Shown piece after piece: positions 34,896 to 43,526 of a stretch of 64,000 nt of DNA (positions within the stretch are counted from its first letter, which is position 1; every line of letters starts with the position of its first letter). Made by a program: the position numbers and the translations under genes. This DNA is from CAMCXE01 sp036520615. GTDB lineage: Bacteria; Pseudomonadota; Gammaproteobacteria; Pseudomonadales; Cellvibrionaceae. A model generated the notes under the pieces. It worked only from the letters and a program-made list of their open reading frames with translations, did not search any database and had not been told where the DNA came from. The stretch covers positions 1 to 64,000 of the forward strand of contig DATDJI010000083.1 of the NCBI GenBank assembly GCA_036520615.1, in the 5' to 3' direction.

Positions 34896-35252
34896 ATGTC
34901 TATTTTAGAAAGCACATTTAAATCAGAATATAACAACGGCAAAGCTCATTTACAGCATGCCAGCGCTGATATTGCCAAAGAATTTAAAAGTTTTGTAACC
35001 GATATCGAAGGCCTAATAAAAGAAACTGCGTCGCTCACTGGCGATGATCTGGTGAAAGGCAAAGCGAAAATTGCTCAGCGCATTGATTCCGCTAAAAAAA
35101 CTGTTGGTGAAGCCGGTTATTCACTAATTGAACAAGCGTGCAAAACCGCTAAAGTTACCAATAAATACGCCCATGAAGAGCCTTGGATTATGATTGGCGC
35201 TGGTGCGGCCGTTACTTTTTTATTAGGCACTTTGCTCGCGCGCCGTAACTAA
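34896..35252 (+). CDS. DUF883 (ElaB/YqjD/YgaM-like) inner-membrane-anchored protein
   Basis: 118 residues from the ATG at 34896, which has AGAGGA eight bases upstream; an in-frame extension to 34812 has no ribosome-binding site. Helical N-terminal part with YNNGKAHLQHASADIAKEFK, then a C-terminal membrane anchor preceded by EEPWIMIGAGAAVTFLLGTL and ending LARRN. This Pro-Trp-x-Gly-x-Gly-Ala-x(3)-G tail is diagnostic. E. coli homologues are RpoS-dependent, bind ribosomes and attach them to the membrane in stationary phase. A hairpin terminator follows. It fits the stress-gene block that starts here. Confidence 0.88.
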   Translation: MSILESTFKSEYNNGKAHLQHASADIAKEFKSFVTDIEGLIKETASLTGDDLVKGKAKIAQRIDSAKKTVGEAGYSLIEQACKTAKVTNKYAHEEPWIMIGAGAAVTFLLGTLLARRN

Positions 35253-35300
35253 TTTCGCGCAGTTTGGAGCTCAGCTAAGCAGGATTTTATTAAAATACAC

Positions 35301-35333
35301 AAGGCCGTTTGCAGTTCTGTCTGCAGCGGCCTT
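35301..35333 (+). terminator. Hairpin terminator after DUF883 gene
   Basis: AAGGCCG pairs with CGGCCTT at the ends, with an inner TGCAG/CTGCA stem; weak T content follows. Confidence 0.6.
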
Positions 35334-35452
35334 GTCTAATCAATAATCATAGTTCTACTAATGGGGACCAAAAGAAAAGGGGGAGAATAATTAAGGGATT
35401 ACAGGTAAGGCCTTTATTTTTGAATGATGTATTAATATCAAAGGTGAATGCA

Positions 35453-35539
35453 ATGCCAGCCTCTAGAGATTTAAATCGTGTAAAAGCAGCTAGCAAATTG
35501 CTGTTATTTGTATTTGTTTGTATGGTTTTCCTAATTTAA
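35453..35539 (+). CDS. Possible 28-residue membrane peptide
   Basis: ATG at 35453 preceded by AAAGGTG. The peptide has a basic start (MPASRDLNRVKAASK) and a hydrophobic end (LLLFVFVCMVFLI), resembling a tail-anchored mini membrane protein of a kind seen in stress loci. It stands alone, and confidence is low because such ORFs arise by chance. Confidence 0.35.
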   Translation: MPASRDLNRVKAASKLLLFVFVCMVFLI

Positions 35540-36095
35540 CTATACCCAAACACATTGGGTAGCCTTTTAATTACTATTACCAAACTGCCCAATTCCCCTT
35601 CTTTGTAGCTATACCCATTCTCTTTGTTGGCCTGTTTTGGGCCTGCTGCATACTCTTTTGAAATTTATGTTTTCTAGGTACCTCTTGTCTGATGGCTTCT
35701 TAGCTCTGTTTTACTTTTCCATCGACGGTGAATATCTGTGTGCTATTTGCTTATATATCCATTATCCGATTATTTGAGAAACTCTATAGGCTTAGTGTCG
35801 ACTTTCGTAAATTAACTTTTCAAAAATTCTGATGCGTGATTTTTATTTTTATTGAGCATATTAACATTGGTCGAGCAGAAAGCTTGCTGCCGCACGCAGG
35901 GCCCTAGTGGGTCGAGAGTTGTCACGATTTAACATATTCATTTCGTATAAATTATACATGTGATGTTAAATTTGTAGTGCAAAGCCTCAATTAATGTGCG
36001 TTAGCATACTGAGGTAGCAGGGAATAGTTTTTATTCTGTACCAACTCACTTGCCAGTCCGCAATAGTGCGGGAGTACAGATGACCGGAGGACTTT
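35540..36095. other. Long AT-rich intergenic region
   Basis: 555 bases without a supported gene. GGAGG (36083-36087) eight bases before 36096 belongs to the next gene. No clear dyads were seen; promoters presumably lie here. Confidence 0.4.
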
Positions 36096-37097
36096 ATGCA
36101 AACAGTCGATGCACAATATTTATCAAACGAAGAAAGAAGAGAAGCTGTGGTGGCTAGAGATGCTATTGGTTCTAGAGATGCGTTGGTGTCTAAAGTGCCA
36201 TCTCTCAGTGCGGTATCGTGGGGAGCAATTCTAGCCGGTGCAGCCGCTGCAGCAGCCTTATCCCTAATATTATTATTTTTAGGCGTAGGCCTGGGTTTAT
36301 CCTCTGTATCACCTTGGGCTCATTCAGGCGTCAGTGGCACTACATTTAGTGTTGCAACAATAGTTTGGATTACGCTCACTTCTTTGGCTGCGTCTGCAAT
36401 CGGTGGTTATCTAGCGGGGCGCCTGCGCACTCGTTGGATTTCTACACATGTAGATGAAGTGCATTTTCGCGATACAGCACATGGTTTTCTAGCCTGGGCA
36501 ATTGCGACTTTAATCACTGCAATGCTGCTTACTTCTGCTGTTTCCTCCATTATTGGCGGTGCAGCGCAAACTGGAGCCGCTTTAGTAGGATCTGGTGTTG
36601 TAAGTACCGCTGCTGTGGCGACAGAAGTAGGCACAAGTACTGATTCCAACGCAGATATTAATAAATCCATGCCTTATTTAATGGATAAATTACTGCGTAA
36701 AGAGCCAAGCACTGCTGCTCTGCCTAACCCTGCAGAAGGCGTAATAATTACTAACCCTTCATCGCCGCAAACTGATGCTGCAAAAGCTGAATTAACGGCA
36801 ATTTTTACCAACGCACTTTTGACCGGTAAATTACCAGCTGAAGACACACGTTATGCAGCGCAATTGATAGGCCAGAACACAAATTTAAGCGCGCCAGAAG
36901 CTGAAAAACGCGTGACTGACGCATTTAATATTGCACAGACTAAATTGCGTGAAGCTGAAACTGCAGCTAAAAATGCTGCCGACGAAGCGCGCAAAGCTTC
37001 TGCCTATGGCTCATTGTGGCTCTTTATTTCCCTCTTGGGTGGAGCATTTGTTGCCAGCCTAACAGCCGTATATGGCGGCCGCCAACGTGACCTGTAA
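36096..37097 (+). CDS. Polytopic membrane protein of unknown function
   Basis: 333 residues. About four membrane helices: ~40-72 (AVSWGAILAGAAAAAALSLI start), ~88-112, ~128-160 and ~303-325. A long soluble segment (~165-300) is Ala-rich and helical, with two shorter stretches rich in polar residues (DTRYAAQLIGQNTNLSAPEA). The early SAVSWGAILAGA motif is typical of a family of small multi-pass proteins found beside hemerythrin and KGG/DUF883 stress genes in proteobacteria; no function is established. A GGAGG ribosome-binding site precedes the start. Downstream lie a 24-residue peptide gene (30 bases on) and a hemerythrin, likely one operon. Confidence 0.75.
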   Translation: MQTVDAQYLSNEERREAVVARDAIGSRDALVSKVPSLSAVSWGAILAGAAAAAALSLILLFLGVGLGLSSVSPWAHSGVSGTTFSVATIVWITLTSLAASAIGGYLAGRLRTRWISTHVDEVHFRDTAHGFLAWAIATLITAMLLTSAVSSIIGGAAQTGAALVGSGVVSTAAVATEVGTSTDSNADINKSMPYLMDKLLRKEPSTAALPNPAEGVIITNPSSPQTDAAKAELTAIFTNALLTGKLPAEDTRYAAQLIGQNTNLSAPEAEKRVTDAFNIAQTKLREAETAAKNAADEARKASAYGSLWLFISLLGGAFVASLTAVYGGRQRDL

Positions 37098-37127
37098 TTA
37101 ATCATTATTTACTCGTGAGGAACTCCT

Positions 37128-37202
37128 ATGCGCTCAATACTTTTATATCTAATCGGTATCCCAATTCCCATCATTATTCTAATCGCTTTGTTCGTTCATT
37201 AA
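37128..37202 (+). CDS. 24-residue hydrophobic membrane peptide
   Basis: MRSILLYLIGIPIPIIILIA plus LFVH. Single membrane helix with an N-terminal Arg and a G-I-P-I-P kink. GAGGAA lies six bases before the ATG. I recall near-identical tiny proteins encoded near stress membrane genes in many proteobacteria; the function is unknown. It sits 30 bases after the polytopic membrane gene and 32 bases before the hemerythrin gene, so it is probably expressed with both. Confidence 0.65.
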   Translation: MRSILLYLIGIPIPIIILIALFVH

Positions 37203-37234
37203 CCGATAAGCAAATTCTAAAATAGGAACTATTT

Positions 37235-37723
37235 ATGCCTACTACTACAGCCAAAAAAACGGTAACTTCTATAGCGCCAAAGTCAAAAGATGCAACTACA
37301 CTTTTGCGTGAGGATCACAAACTCGTTAGTGATCTATTTGCTGAATACGAAAAAACCAATTCAGTGCAAAAGAAAAAATCTCTAGTGGAAAAAATTTGTA
37401 CTGAACTTAGTGTACATGCGCAAGTTGAGGAAGAGATTTTTTACCCTGCGGTAAAAAAGGCTTTAAAAGATAAAGAGCTCATTCCTGAGGCTACGGTTGA
37501 ACATGCAACGCTTAAGGATCTTATTGCTCAGGTGGAAGGCATAGAGCCCGATGGTGAAATGTATGATGCCAAAATTAAAGTTCTCAGCGAATATGTAAAA
37601 CATCACGTTAAAGAAGAGCAAAATGAGATTTTCCCAAAAGCTAAGGCATCTGATTTAGATATGGGCGAGTTAGGTGCTCAAATTACAGCGCGTAAGGCTG
37701 AACTCTTGGGTGAGCGCTCTTAA
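37235..37723 (+). CDS. Hemerythrin-domain protein (HHE)
   Basis: 162 residues. A four-helix HHE domain (~18-140) shows the iron-ligand pattern: LLREDHKLVSDLF (His), SVHAQVEEEIFYPA (His and Glu), VEHATLKDL (His) and VKHHVKEEQNEIFPKA (His and Glu). A short basic N-terminus and a C-terminal tail flank it. Such single-domain hemerythrins bind oxygen or sense redox/NO and are common in stress clusters. AGGAAC precedes the ATG. It has a paralogue on the minus strand (43527-44072) that has lost most of these ligands. A hairpin with T run follows. Confidence 0.9.
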   Translation: MPTTTAKKTVTSIAPKSKDATTLLREDHKLVSDLFAEYEKTNSVQKKKSLVEKICTELSVHAQVEEEIFYPAVKKALKDKELIPEATVEHATLKDLIAQVEGIEPDGEMYDAKIKVLSEYVKHHVKEEQNEIFPKAKASDLDMGELGAQITARKAELLGERS

Positions 37724-37736
37724 AAGTGGAAGTAAT

Positions 37737-37815
37737 GCGCCCTGGTATATAGTCAATAGTGGTTGCCTCCAGTATTCAACTCTGTTTGCAGCTAACATCT
37801 ATCAGGGCGCTTTTT
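37737..37815 (+). terminator. Long-loop terminator after hemerythrin gene
   Basis: GCGCCCTG (37737-37744) pairs with CAGGGCGC (37803-37810), followed by TTTTT. The loop is about 58 bases, so the fold may compete with others. Confidence 0.5.
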
Positions 37816-37862
37816 AAAATACGTTCGCACGGCGTATTTCAAAAATTGGAGGTATATTGCAC

Positions 37863-38111
37863 ATGATTAGCACAAAAGAATTTGAAAACACTGCAAAAGA
37901 GTTCGGCAAATCTGCAAAAATTAATAAGATTAACGCGCCGAGCCTGGATGAAAATTTTTTAAACTGGTTGTTATCTATAAATACAAAAAATAAAGTTGAT
38001 AATTTTGTGCACTGGTGGGAAGGTTGGTACGAGGCATTGGATGAAACAATTGTATTTCAAGGCGATGTATATGCCGAACGCCAAGCCGCAAAGTCTAACT
38101 CTGCCTATTAA
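37863..38111 (+). CDS. Unknown 82-residue protein
   Basis: A short soluble protein with a Trp-rich centre (VHWWEGWYEALDETIVFQ) and a Lys-rich start. GGAGG lies ten bases before the ATG at 37863; a TTG six bases upstream in frame is also near the site. I do not recognise a family. It is preceded by the hemerythrin terminator, so it has its own promoter; the next small gene (38213) follows in the same direction after ~100 bases. Confidence 0.6.
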   Translation: MISTKEFENTAKEFGKSAKINKINAPSLDENFLNWLLSINTKNKVDNFVHWWEGWYEALDETIVFQGDVYAERQAAKSNSAY

Positions 38112-38212
38112 TTTAGTGCATATAATGGAATTACCGGTGATGGCCTGTAAATATAAGAATATTGTAGGCTCTTATTTGTATCTGCGTTCCTAATTACCAG
38201 TGAGGATAAAAT

Positions 38213-38458
38213 ATGATTCACTTATCCCAGCATCAAGAATATTCTGCTCGATATGGCCTTAAAAACGCCCTAACCAGAAGTACTTGCAATACTGTAGAGC
38301 TCGCACAGCAGTTGGCTGAGGCGAAATACCGAGACCTAGTAGGGCGGGATATTGTTAGTAGCGAAATAGCCGATATTCATCATTTAATTGAAGAGTTGCG
38401 CTTGTGGGTGTCCCCGCTGCCTAAAATGAAAGATACTCTATGCGTTCAATCTATTTGA
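38213..38458 (+). CDS. Unknown 81-residue protein
   Basis: A helical soluble protein with His-rich start (MIHLSQHQEYSARYGLKNAL) and two conserved-looking helices (VELAQQLAEAKYRDL, ADIHHLIEELRLW). TGAGGA eight bases before the ATG is a good ribosome-binding site. No known domain. Neighbouring genes are small stress-type proteins; function unknown. Confidence 0.6.
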   Translation: MIHLSQHQEYSARYGLKNALTRSTCNTVELAQQLAEAKYRDLVGRDIVSSEIADIHHLIEELRLWVSPLPKMKDTLCVQSI

Positions 38459-38761
38459 AGATTATAGGTATCGCATAGCTATAAACTATTCATTTGTTTG
38501 CCTGGTGCTCCTCAAGTTCGAGTAAGGCAACAAATTGCGAAATTTAGCTGCAATGGTGTTTGCAGATTTCGGCAGAGATTTGGTAAATAAAAATTTTAAT
38601 TTGCTCGGCCCAAGTATTCGCCTGAATATTTTAAATATTATCGGATGAGACATTTTTATCTGCCGCTAGGTTGCTTAAGTCTCTGTGCAATCTATCATGC
38701 TCATTTAGATATTTTCGTTGTGTTAACTGCAACGGCTTGGTATGAGCAATTTAACTAAAAA
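38459..38761. other. Intergenic region
   Basis: 300 bases between convergent genes. I see no gene, no strong terminator and no notable repeat. Confidence 0.35.
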
Positions 38762-39298
38762 CTATTTCATTAAATAAGCTATAAGCTCGTCAGTAATGCT
38801 TGCCACTGTTTGCTCAATTATGTGTTCGGGGCTGCCGTTAAAAAAATAGCGCCGCGACCAGGTTGTTTTTTCTTCTTCGATCTGCTGAGAAAAAACAACA
38901 AATACTGTACCTACTGGCTTTTCTTCACATTCTGAACCACCTGGGCTACATAAACCGGTAAGAGCGACACCAATGTTAGGTGTAATGAGGTTCATTAAAC
39001 CTTCTGCCATGCTCAGGGTGACCTCCAGTGATTCAGCTGAAAATTGTTTTATAAGGGTTTCTGGCACTTGAAGGAGCCTTGTTTTTAACCCAGAGTCATA
39101 GCATACAAGACCACCTAAAAATATATCTCCCGACCCCTCTACAGTTGAAAACTGATAGGCTAAATATCCCGCACTCATACTTTCGGCAAATGCTATCGTT
39201 CGGCCACGTTCAACTAGTAAATGCACGACTTTTTCCAGTTTAGCTTTGATAGGGACATCGCTGGAAGCAGAATTATGCGTAGGTGAAACTGAAGACAT
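38762..39298 (-). CDS. CinA C-terminal-type nicotinamide-nucleotide amidase homologue
   Basis: 178 residues covering a stand-alone CinA-C/PncC domain: RGRTIAFAESMSAGYLAYQF, GSGDIFLGGLVCYDSGLKTR, VPETLIKQFSAESLEVTLSM, AEGL, GVALTGLCSPGGSE and EKPVGTVFVVFS. PncC enzymes deamidate nicotinamide mononucleotide to nicotinate mononucleotide in the pyridine nucleotide cycle. Here the usual AESCTGG reads AESMSAG, so the conserved Thr is Ser and a Gly is Ala, which marks a divergent subgroup whose activity is uncertain. In proteobacteria such variants lie near stress genes. Transcribed alone; the start at 39298 has GGAT upstream. Confidence 0.85.
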   Translation of the reverse strand: MSSVSPTHNSASSDVPIKAKLEKVVHLLVERGRTIAFAESMSAGYLAYQFSTVEGSGDIFLGGLVCYDSGLKTRLLQVPETLIKQFSAESLEVTLSMAEGLMNLITPNIGVALTGLCSPGGSECEEKPVGTVFVVFSQQIEEEKTTWSRRYFFNGSPEHIIEQTVASITDELIAYLMK

Positions 39299-39397
39299 AA
39301 TCTATCCGTTGCTAATTGAGAGAATTAAAAAGATGGATTACAACTCCTCAACGCTTATGAGGAGAAAATTAATTGTATAATTGATTTTTGTAATAGC

Positions 39398-39437
39398 AAA
39401 AATAATAACGGGGGCTAAAGCCCCCGTTATTATTTTT
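39398..39437. terminator. Perfect 18-bp bidirectional terminator
   Basis: AAAAATAATAACGGGGGC (39398-39415), loop TAAA, and its exact complement (39420-39437). Flanking A/T runs make it a strong terminator for the KGG gene on the minus strand, which ends six bases away. Confidence 0.9.
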
Positions 39438-39442
39438 ACCGA

Positions 39443-39733
39443 TTATTTATTTTGACCGCCATGGCTGTGTTCACCACCTTTACGTCCTGCTTCAGCTGCC
39501 CGTTCAGGGTCATTCTTGAAATTACCGGGGTTGCTGTCAGCACGTTGAGAATGACTCCCCTGCTGCTTTTGACCGCTCTGGCCTTGATTACTATCTTGAC
39601 TGCTTTGTTTCTTGTTTTGAGTGGTATTGCTGCCACTCTGTGAGCGGCTAGATTCACTGTCGCTGCGGCTTTTATCGTCACGATCACTGTCACGTGAATT
39701 GCTAGTTTTGTTTGAATCTTGGTTTTGTTTCAT
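39443..39733 (-). CDS. KGG-motif stress protein (YciG/Con-10-like)
   Basis: 96 residues. The N-terminal ~60 residues are low-complexity (Ser, Gln, Asn, Asp, Lys, Arg) and disordered. The C-terminus carries the KGG motif: GNFKNDPERAAEAGRKGGEH, then SHGG, as in YciG and fungal Con-10 proteins induced by stress, usually in stationary phase. AGAGGA lies eight bases before the ATG. A very strong terminator follows. Expression by RpoS would fit the family, but no promoter was identified. Confidence 0.85.
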   Translation of the reverse strand: MKQNQDSNKTSNSRDSDRDDKSRSDSESSRSQSGSNTTQNKKQSSQDSNQGQSGQKQQGSHSQRADSNPGNFKNDPERAAEAGRKGGEHSHGGQNK

Positions 39734-39928
39734 TTTAAAATCCTCTGGGTTGTTAGGAATTAAAACTAACGCTTAAAGCGCTCTACAAGTGTACCGGATA
39801 AAAAATATTTTTGTGCTTATTGGTGTATTGATTACGCAATATTCACAAATAATATTCGTTAATTGTGAGTGGGCGATTTGATTAAAGTTCATGTTGGCGC
39901 TATTTAATTAAAAAAATTTTTTATATAT

Positions 39929-41098
39929 TTATCGAGGCAACAAAATAACCTTTCGGCAATTTTCCTCCTTTTCATTAAATATACGATACCCTTCAGCTGC
40001 TGCATCTAAGGGTAAGCGGTGCGAAATAATAATATCTGGGTGTAAATCGCCCAATAATATGTGCTCCAATAATGGAGGTAATAATGCGTGCACATGGGTT
40101 TGCCCCATTTTAATCGTCAATCCCTTATCGAAAGCATCGCCCAATAAAAACCCATGGATAAAGCCTGCATACACACCGGGAATACTCACAACGCCACCAC
40201 GGCGAACTGCTGCAATACATTGGCGTAAAGTATGACCGCTGCTCGTTTCAATTTTTAATGTCGTTAATACTGTTTCAACGGTACTTCCTTTAGCTTCAAA
40301 GCCTACCGCGTCTATGACGGCATCAACTCCTCGAAATCCTGCCGTTTGCTCAATAATAGCTGCCGCAGGGTCATCTACTTCGTCGAAATTAATTGGAATA
40401 ACCCCGTAATGTTCGCGCGCGAATTCCAAACGATAAGTGTGATGATCTACCATAAAAATTTGTTCAGCACCCAATAGGCGTGCGCTTGCTGCAGCCATTA
40501 ATCCCACTGGGCCTGCACCGTAAATTGCTACAGAACTGCCTTTGCTGATATTGGCATTTATTGCTGCTTGATAGCCTGTAGGTAAAATATCACTTAAAAA
40601 AAGCACTTTTTCATCAGCTAAGCCGTGCGGCACTTTAAATGGACCTGTGTTCGCGTGTGGTACGCGCACATATTCTGCTTGGCCACCGGGCACACCGCCG
40701 TATAAATGGCTATAACCAAATAATGCTGCGCCGGGAGGAATTTGTTTTTTATTAAGTATTGCGCCGCGTCCAGGGTTAGTCGTCTCACACGCAGCGTGTA
40801 AATTCAAATCACAAAAAAAGCAGTTTCCGCATGCGATAACAAACGGAATTACTACGCGGTCGCCTTTTGCAACCGCCGTTACGCCCTTTCCAACTTCTTC
40901 AACAATACCCATAAATTCATGGCCAAAAATATCACCGTCTTTCACCTGCGGAATTTTGCCGCGATATAAATGCAGGTCAGATCCGCATATTGCCGTTGCG
41001 GTTACACGCAGAATAATATCTTCGTTGTGTAAAATGGTTGGATCAGGGACGGTTTCGACTCGAACATCATGGCTGCCGTGATAGGTTAACGCACGCAT
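39929..41098 (-). CDS. Zinc-dependent alcohol/formaldehyde dehydrogenase-like MDR enzyme
   Basis: 389 residues from the ATG at 41098 (two codons after a TTG). Medium-chain dehydrogenase with catalytic zinc ligands Cys38 and His60/Glu61 (GHEFMGIVEEVG), structural zinc cysteines 90, 93, 96 and 104, and a Rossmann motif YGAGPVGLMAAASA. The pattern resembles glutathione-independent formaldehyde dehydrogenases and related threonine/polyol dehydrogenases. NAD(P) cofactor choice is not evident; the acidic end of beta-2 (MVDHHTYR) suggests NAD. It lies beside the GSP39-like SDR (divergent), a pair common in stress islands. Substrate unknown. Confidence 0.9.
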   Translation of the reverse strand: MRALTYHGSHDVRVETVPDPTILHNEDIILRVTATAICGSDLHLYRGKIPQVKDGDIFGHEFMGIVEEVGKGVTAVAKGDRVVIPFVIACGNCFFCDLNLHAACETTNPGRGAILNKKQIPPGAALFGYSHLYGGVPGGQAEYVRVPHANTGPFKVPHGLADEKVLFLSDILPTGYQAAINANISKGSSVAIYGAGPVGLMAAASARLLGAEQIFMVDHHTYRLEFAREHYGVIPINFDEVDDPAAAIIEQTAGFRGVDAVIDAVGFEAKGSTVETVLTTLKIETSSGHTLRQCIAAVRRGGVVSIPGVYAGFIHGFLLGDAFDKGLTIKMGQTHVHALLPPLLEHILLGDLHPDIIISHRLPLDAAAEGYRIFNEKEENCRKVILLPR

Positions 41099-41104
41099 AA
41101 TCAA

Positions 41105-41493
41105 TCTCTCTTGATGGGATTATCATAAAGCCCGTTAAGCCTTACAAAACATCTGCGTACTTATTTTCCTAAGCGGCTAACGCTTAGGATACGGCTCAAG
41201 TCAGGGCGCTAAGTAGAGATAATATATAACATGCAATGTTTTAGCATTGGGTGCGCTGGCGCACTCAATCATGCTTTAAATATGGAACTTTAAAAAACAA
41301 TACCCGCAGTTTTTGTAGATGTTTAACGCTTAGGAATAATGGATGTTTTGAAAGCACATACTATTTCCCCGCAGTGCAACTGCTTGCCACCATTAATATA
41401 GCTGGTACATATTTTTAATGTTGTATAGCGCACTGATGACAAAATCCCTCTAATTTATGCTCGGGTACTTGCTTTTTTTATGAGGAAGTAATT
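41105..41493. promoter_or_regulatory. Divergent regulatory region with repeated motifs
   Basis: Between the dehydrogenase (minus) and the SDR (plus). It contains a perfect hairpin TCCTAAGCG/CGCTTAGGA (41167-41175/41181-41189), the direct repeat TAACGCTTAGGA at 41178-41189 and 41324-41335, and the palindrome GTGCGCTGGCGCAC at 41251-41264 that also occurs before treS. Co-regulation of these genes is plausible but unproven. Confidence 0.5.
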
Positions 41494-42432
41494 ATGTCTA
41501 CAGATAATTCAGAAATAACTGCACCTGAGGTAAACACTCCTGACCAGTACACGATGCAGGATCCAAGATATCAATATCCTGTACCGCATCCTGAGCCAGA
41601 TCCTTCGCAACCTGAGCCTGCACTAGACGCACTTTTGAAGCCGCAAGCGGATCATGGCGAAAAAACTTATCGTGGAGCGGGCAGGCTTGCAGGTCGTAAA
41701 GCATTAATTACCGGCGCCGACTCCGGCATTGGCCGCGCAGTTGCAATTGCATATGCACGCGAAGGTGCTGACGTTGTCATTACCCATGTTCCAAGTGAAG
41801 AAGTTGACGCCGCTGAAACGTTAAAATTAATTGAAGAAGCGGGTCAAAAAGCCGTATGTATACCAGGTGATATCACTAGCGAAACTTTTTGCAAACAATT
41901 AGTTGAGCAAGCGGTAGCAGAACTTGGCTCGTTAGATATTTTGGTTAATAACGCCGCAAAGCAACAGTTTACTAAAGAATTGGAAGATATTCCGTCAGAG
42001 GAATTTCAAGAAATATTCGCTACCAACGTATTCGGTATGTTTTGGATTACTCAAGCAGCTGTACCGCATATGCCGCCAGGCTCTGCAATTATAAATACTA
42101 CGTCAATTGTGTCCTACCGCCCATCACCAGGCCTATTAGCTTATTCTTCGACAAAGGGCGCAATTACCGCATTTACGCAAAGCCTCGCCAAAACCCTGAT
42201 TGAAAAAGGGATTCGGGTTAACGCAGTTGCACCTGGGCCAATCTGGACGCCCTTACAGTTAAGTGGTGGGCAGTCGGATGAAAAGCTCAGACATTTTGGC
42301 GAGAAAACTCCATTAGGTCGCCCCGGTCAGCCCGCTGAGGTTGCACCAGCGTTTGTTTTCCTCGCATCTCAGGAATCCAGCTATATTACCGCTGAAGTAA
42401 TTGGTGTGACGGGTGGTGAGCATTTAGCGTAA
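41494..42432 (+). CDS. SDR-family oxidoreductase, GSP39/YhdF-like
   Basis: 312 residues. A ~50-residue N-terminal extension rich in Pro/Gln (DQYTMQDPRYQYPVPHPEPD) precedes a classical short-chain dehydrogenase: NAD-binding TGADSGIG (~73-80), NNAA, catalytic Ser in NTTSIVSY, Tyr217 and Lys221 in YSSTKGA. The extension plus fold is typical of general stress protein 39 and relatives in many bacteria. The substrate is unknown. The start is ATG at 41494 with GAGGAAG upstream. A hairpin terminator follows. Control by the upstream palindrome is possible. Confidence 0.9.
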   Translation: MSTDNSEITAPEVNTPDQYTMQDPRYQYPVPHPEPDPSQPEPALDALLKPQADHGEKTYRGAGRLAGRKALITGADSGIGRAVAIAYAREGADVVITHVPSEEVDAAETLKLIEEAGQKAVCIPGDITSETFCKQLVEQAVAELGSLDILVNNAAKQQFTKELEDIPSEEFQEIFATNVFGMFWITQAAVPHMPPGSAIINTTSIVSYRPSPGLLAYSSTKGAITAFTQSLAKTLIEKGIRVNAVAPGPIWTPLQLSGGQSDEKLRHFGEKTPLGRPGQPAEVAPAFVFLASQESSYITAEVIGVTGGEHLA

Positions 42433-42444
42433 TTTATTTGTATT

Positions 42445-42475
42445 GCGAGCTAAGTCTTTGATGTGCTTAGCTCGC
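42445..42475 (+). terminator. Hairpin after SDR gene
   Basis: GCGAGCTAAG (42445-42454), 11-base loop, CTTAGCTCGC (42466-42475). Perfect 10-bp stem 12 bases after the stop; no strong T run. Confidence 0.6.
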
Positions 42476-42514
42476 ATAATTATTGCTAATAAATTCCTTA
42501 GTGAAAAACCCCGC

Positions 42515-42520
42515 TATAAT
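42515..42520 (+). promoter_or_regulatory. Possible -10 box TATAAT before PhnB-like gene
   Basis: A perfect TATAAT lies 36 bases before the ATG at 42556. The expected -35 region (TTCCTT) is poor, so this is tentative. Confidence 0.35.
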
Positions 42521-42555
42521 AGATCCCCAAGCGATAATCCAATGAGGCAGTGGAC

Positions 42556-43050
42556 ATGACTAAACCAGCAAAAAATACTCTGTGTCTGTGGTACAACGAT
42601 GATGCAGAAGAAGCTGCACACTTTTACGCTAAAACCTTTCCAAATTCGCAGGTTGGCCGGGTATGTTACGCCCCGGGTGATTACCCTTCGGGCAAAAAAG
42701 GCGATGTACTAACTGTAGAATTTACCGTGTTAGGAATCCCATGCATTGGACTTAACGGTGGCCCCACATTTAAACACAGCGAAGCCTTTTCATTTCAGGT
42801 TGCCACTGAAGACCAAGCTGAAACCGATCGTTATTGGAATGCGCTGGTTGATAACGGCGGTAAAGAAAGCGAATGCGGCTGGTGTAAAGATAAATGGGGT
42901 CTATCCTGGCAAATTACTCCGGTCGTGCTTATTGAAGCAATAAATGACTCCGACCCTGAAGTTGCTAAGCGTGCCTTTAACGCCATGATGCAAATGAAAA
43001 AAATCGACGTGGTGACTATTGAACAAGCGCGTGCCGGCACGGCGAAATAA
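42556..43050 (+). CDS. PhnB-like VOC superfamily protein
   Basis: 164 residues. LCLWYNDDAEEAAHFYAKTF, then GRVCYAPGDYPSGKKGDVLT, FTVLGIPCIGLNGGPTFKHS and WGLSWQITP mark the PhnB / 3-demethylubiquinone-9 3-methyltransferase-like group of the VOC (glyoxalase) fold. Despite that name, these proteins are mostly uncharacterised and are not proven methyltransferases. The ATG at 42556 (GAGG eight bases upstream) is preferred over a GTG two codons earlier. The gene is probably monocistronic or with the small gene at 43133. Confidence 0.85.
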   Translation: MTKPAKNTLCLWYNDDAEEAAHFYAKTFPNSQVGRVCYAPGDYPSGKKGDVLTVEFTVLGIPCIGLNGGPTFKHSEAFSFQVATEDQAETDRYWNALVDNGGKESECGWCKDKWGLSWQITPVVLIEAINDSDPEVAKRAFNAMMQMKKIDVVTIEQARAGTAK

Positions 43051-43132
43051 TAATTTTGTGCGAACTCGGCAGTTAAAACCGTTTTTAAGTATTTAACTAT
43101 TACGCATTTGCAACCCATCAGGATTTTTTGTT

Positions 43133-43327
43133 ATGAATACAAATGTTATTAAAGAAATAAATCAAACACTTGAAAGCCTTTCAAGCGTAGAGTTAAATCA
43201 GGTACTTTCTTACGTGAAAGCATTTCACGAATCAAAAAATCAAAGCACAGTTAAGAGTCAAAATGCAACCAAAGGTCGTAGCGAAGATGCGGTTTTAGAA
43301 AAAGATAAGCAGCCAGATCAAACTTAA
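43133..43327 (+). CDS. Unknown 64-residue protein
   Basis: MNTNVIKEINQTLESLSSVE, then a helix and a hydrophilic, probably disordered C-terminus ending KDKQPDQT. The helical start resembles small helix-forming proteins (IKEINQTLESLSSVELNQVL) but I recognise no family. It is on the same strand as the PhnB-like gene, 80 bases on. The ribosome-binding site is weak. Moderate confidence that it is real. Confidence 0.45.
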   Translation: MNTNVIKEINQTLESLSSVELNQVLSYVKAFHESKNQSTVKSQNATKGRSEDAVLEKDKQPDQT

Positions 43328-43526
43328 AACGTAAAAATTTGTGACTGTACTCAGTTGCGGCATTTGGTTATATATTTTTCCGCAATTATGAATATTGTAT
43401 ACCACTGTCAACTGCTGGGGTTGACTTATCGATGTGTCACTATATAAAAACTGCTTCTTAACTTACTTGGTGAATGTATTTTTGGCTTATACATCTACGT
43501 AAGTATGTTGATTGCTCATTAGAGAG

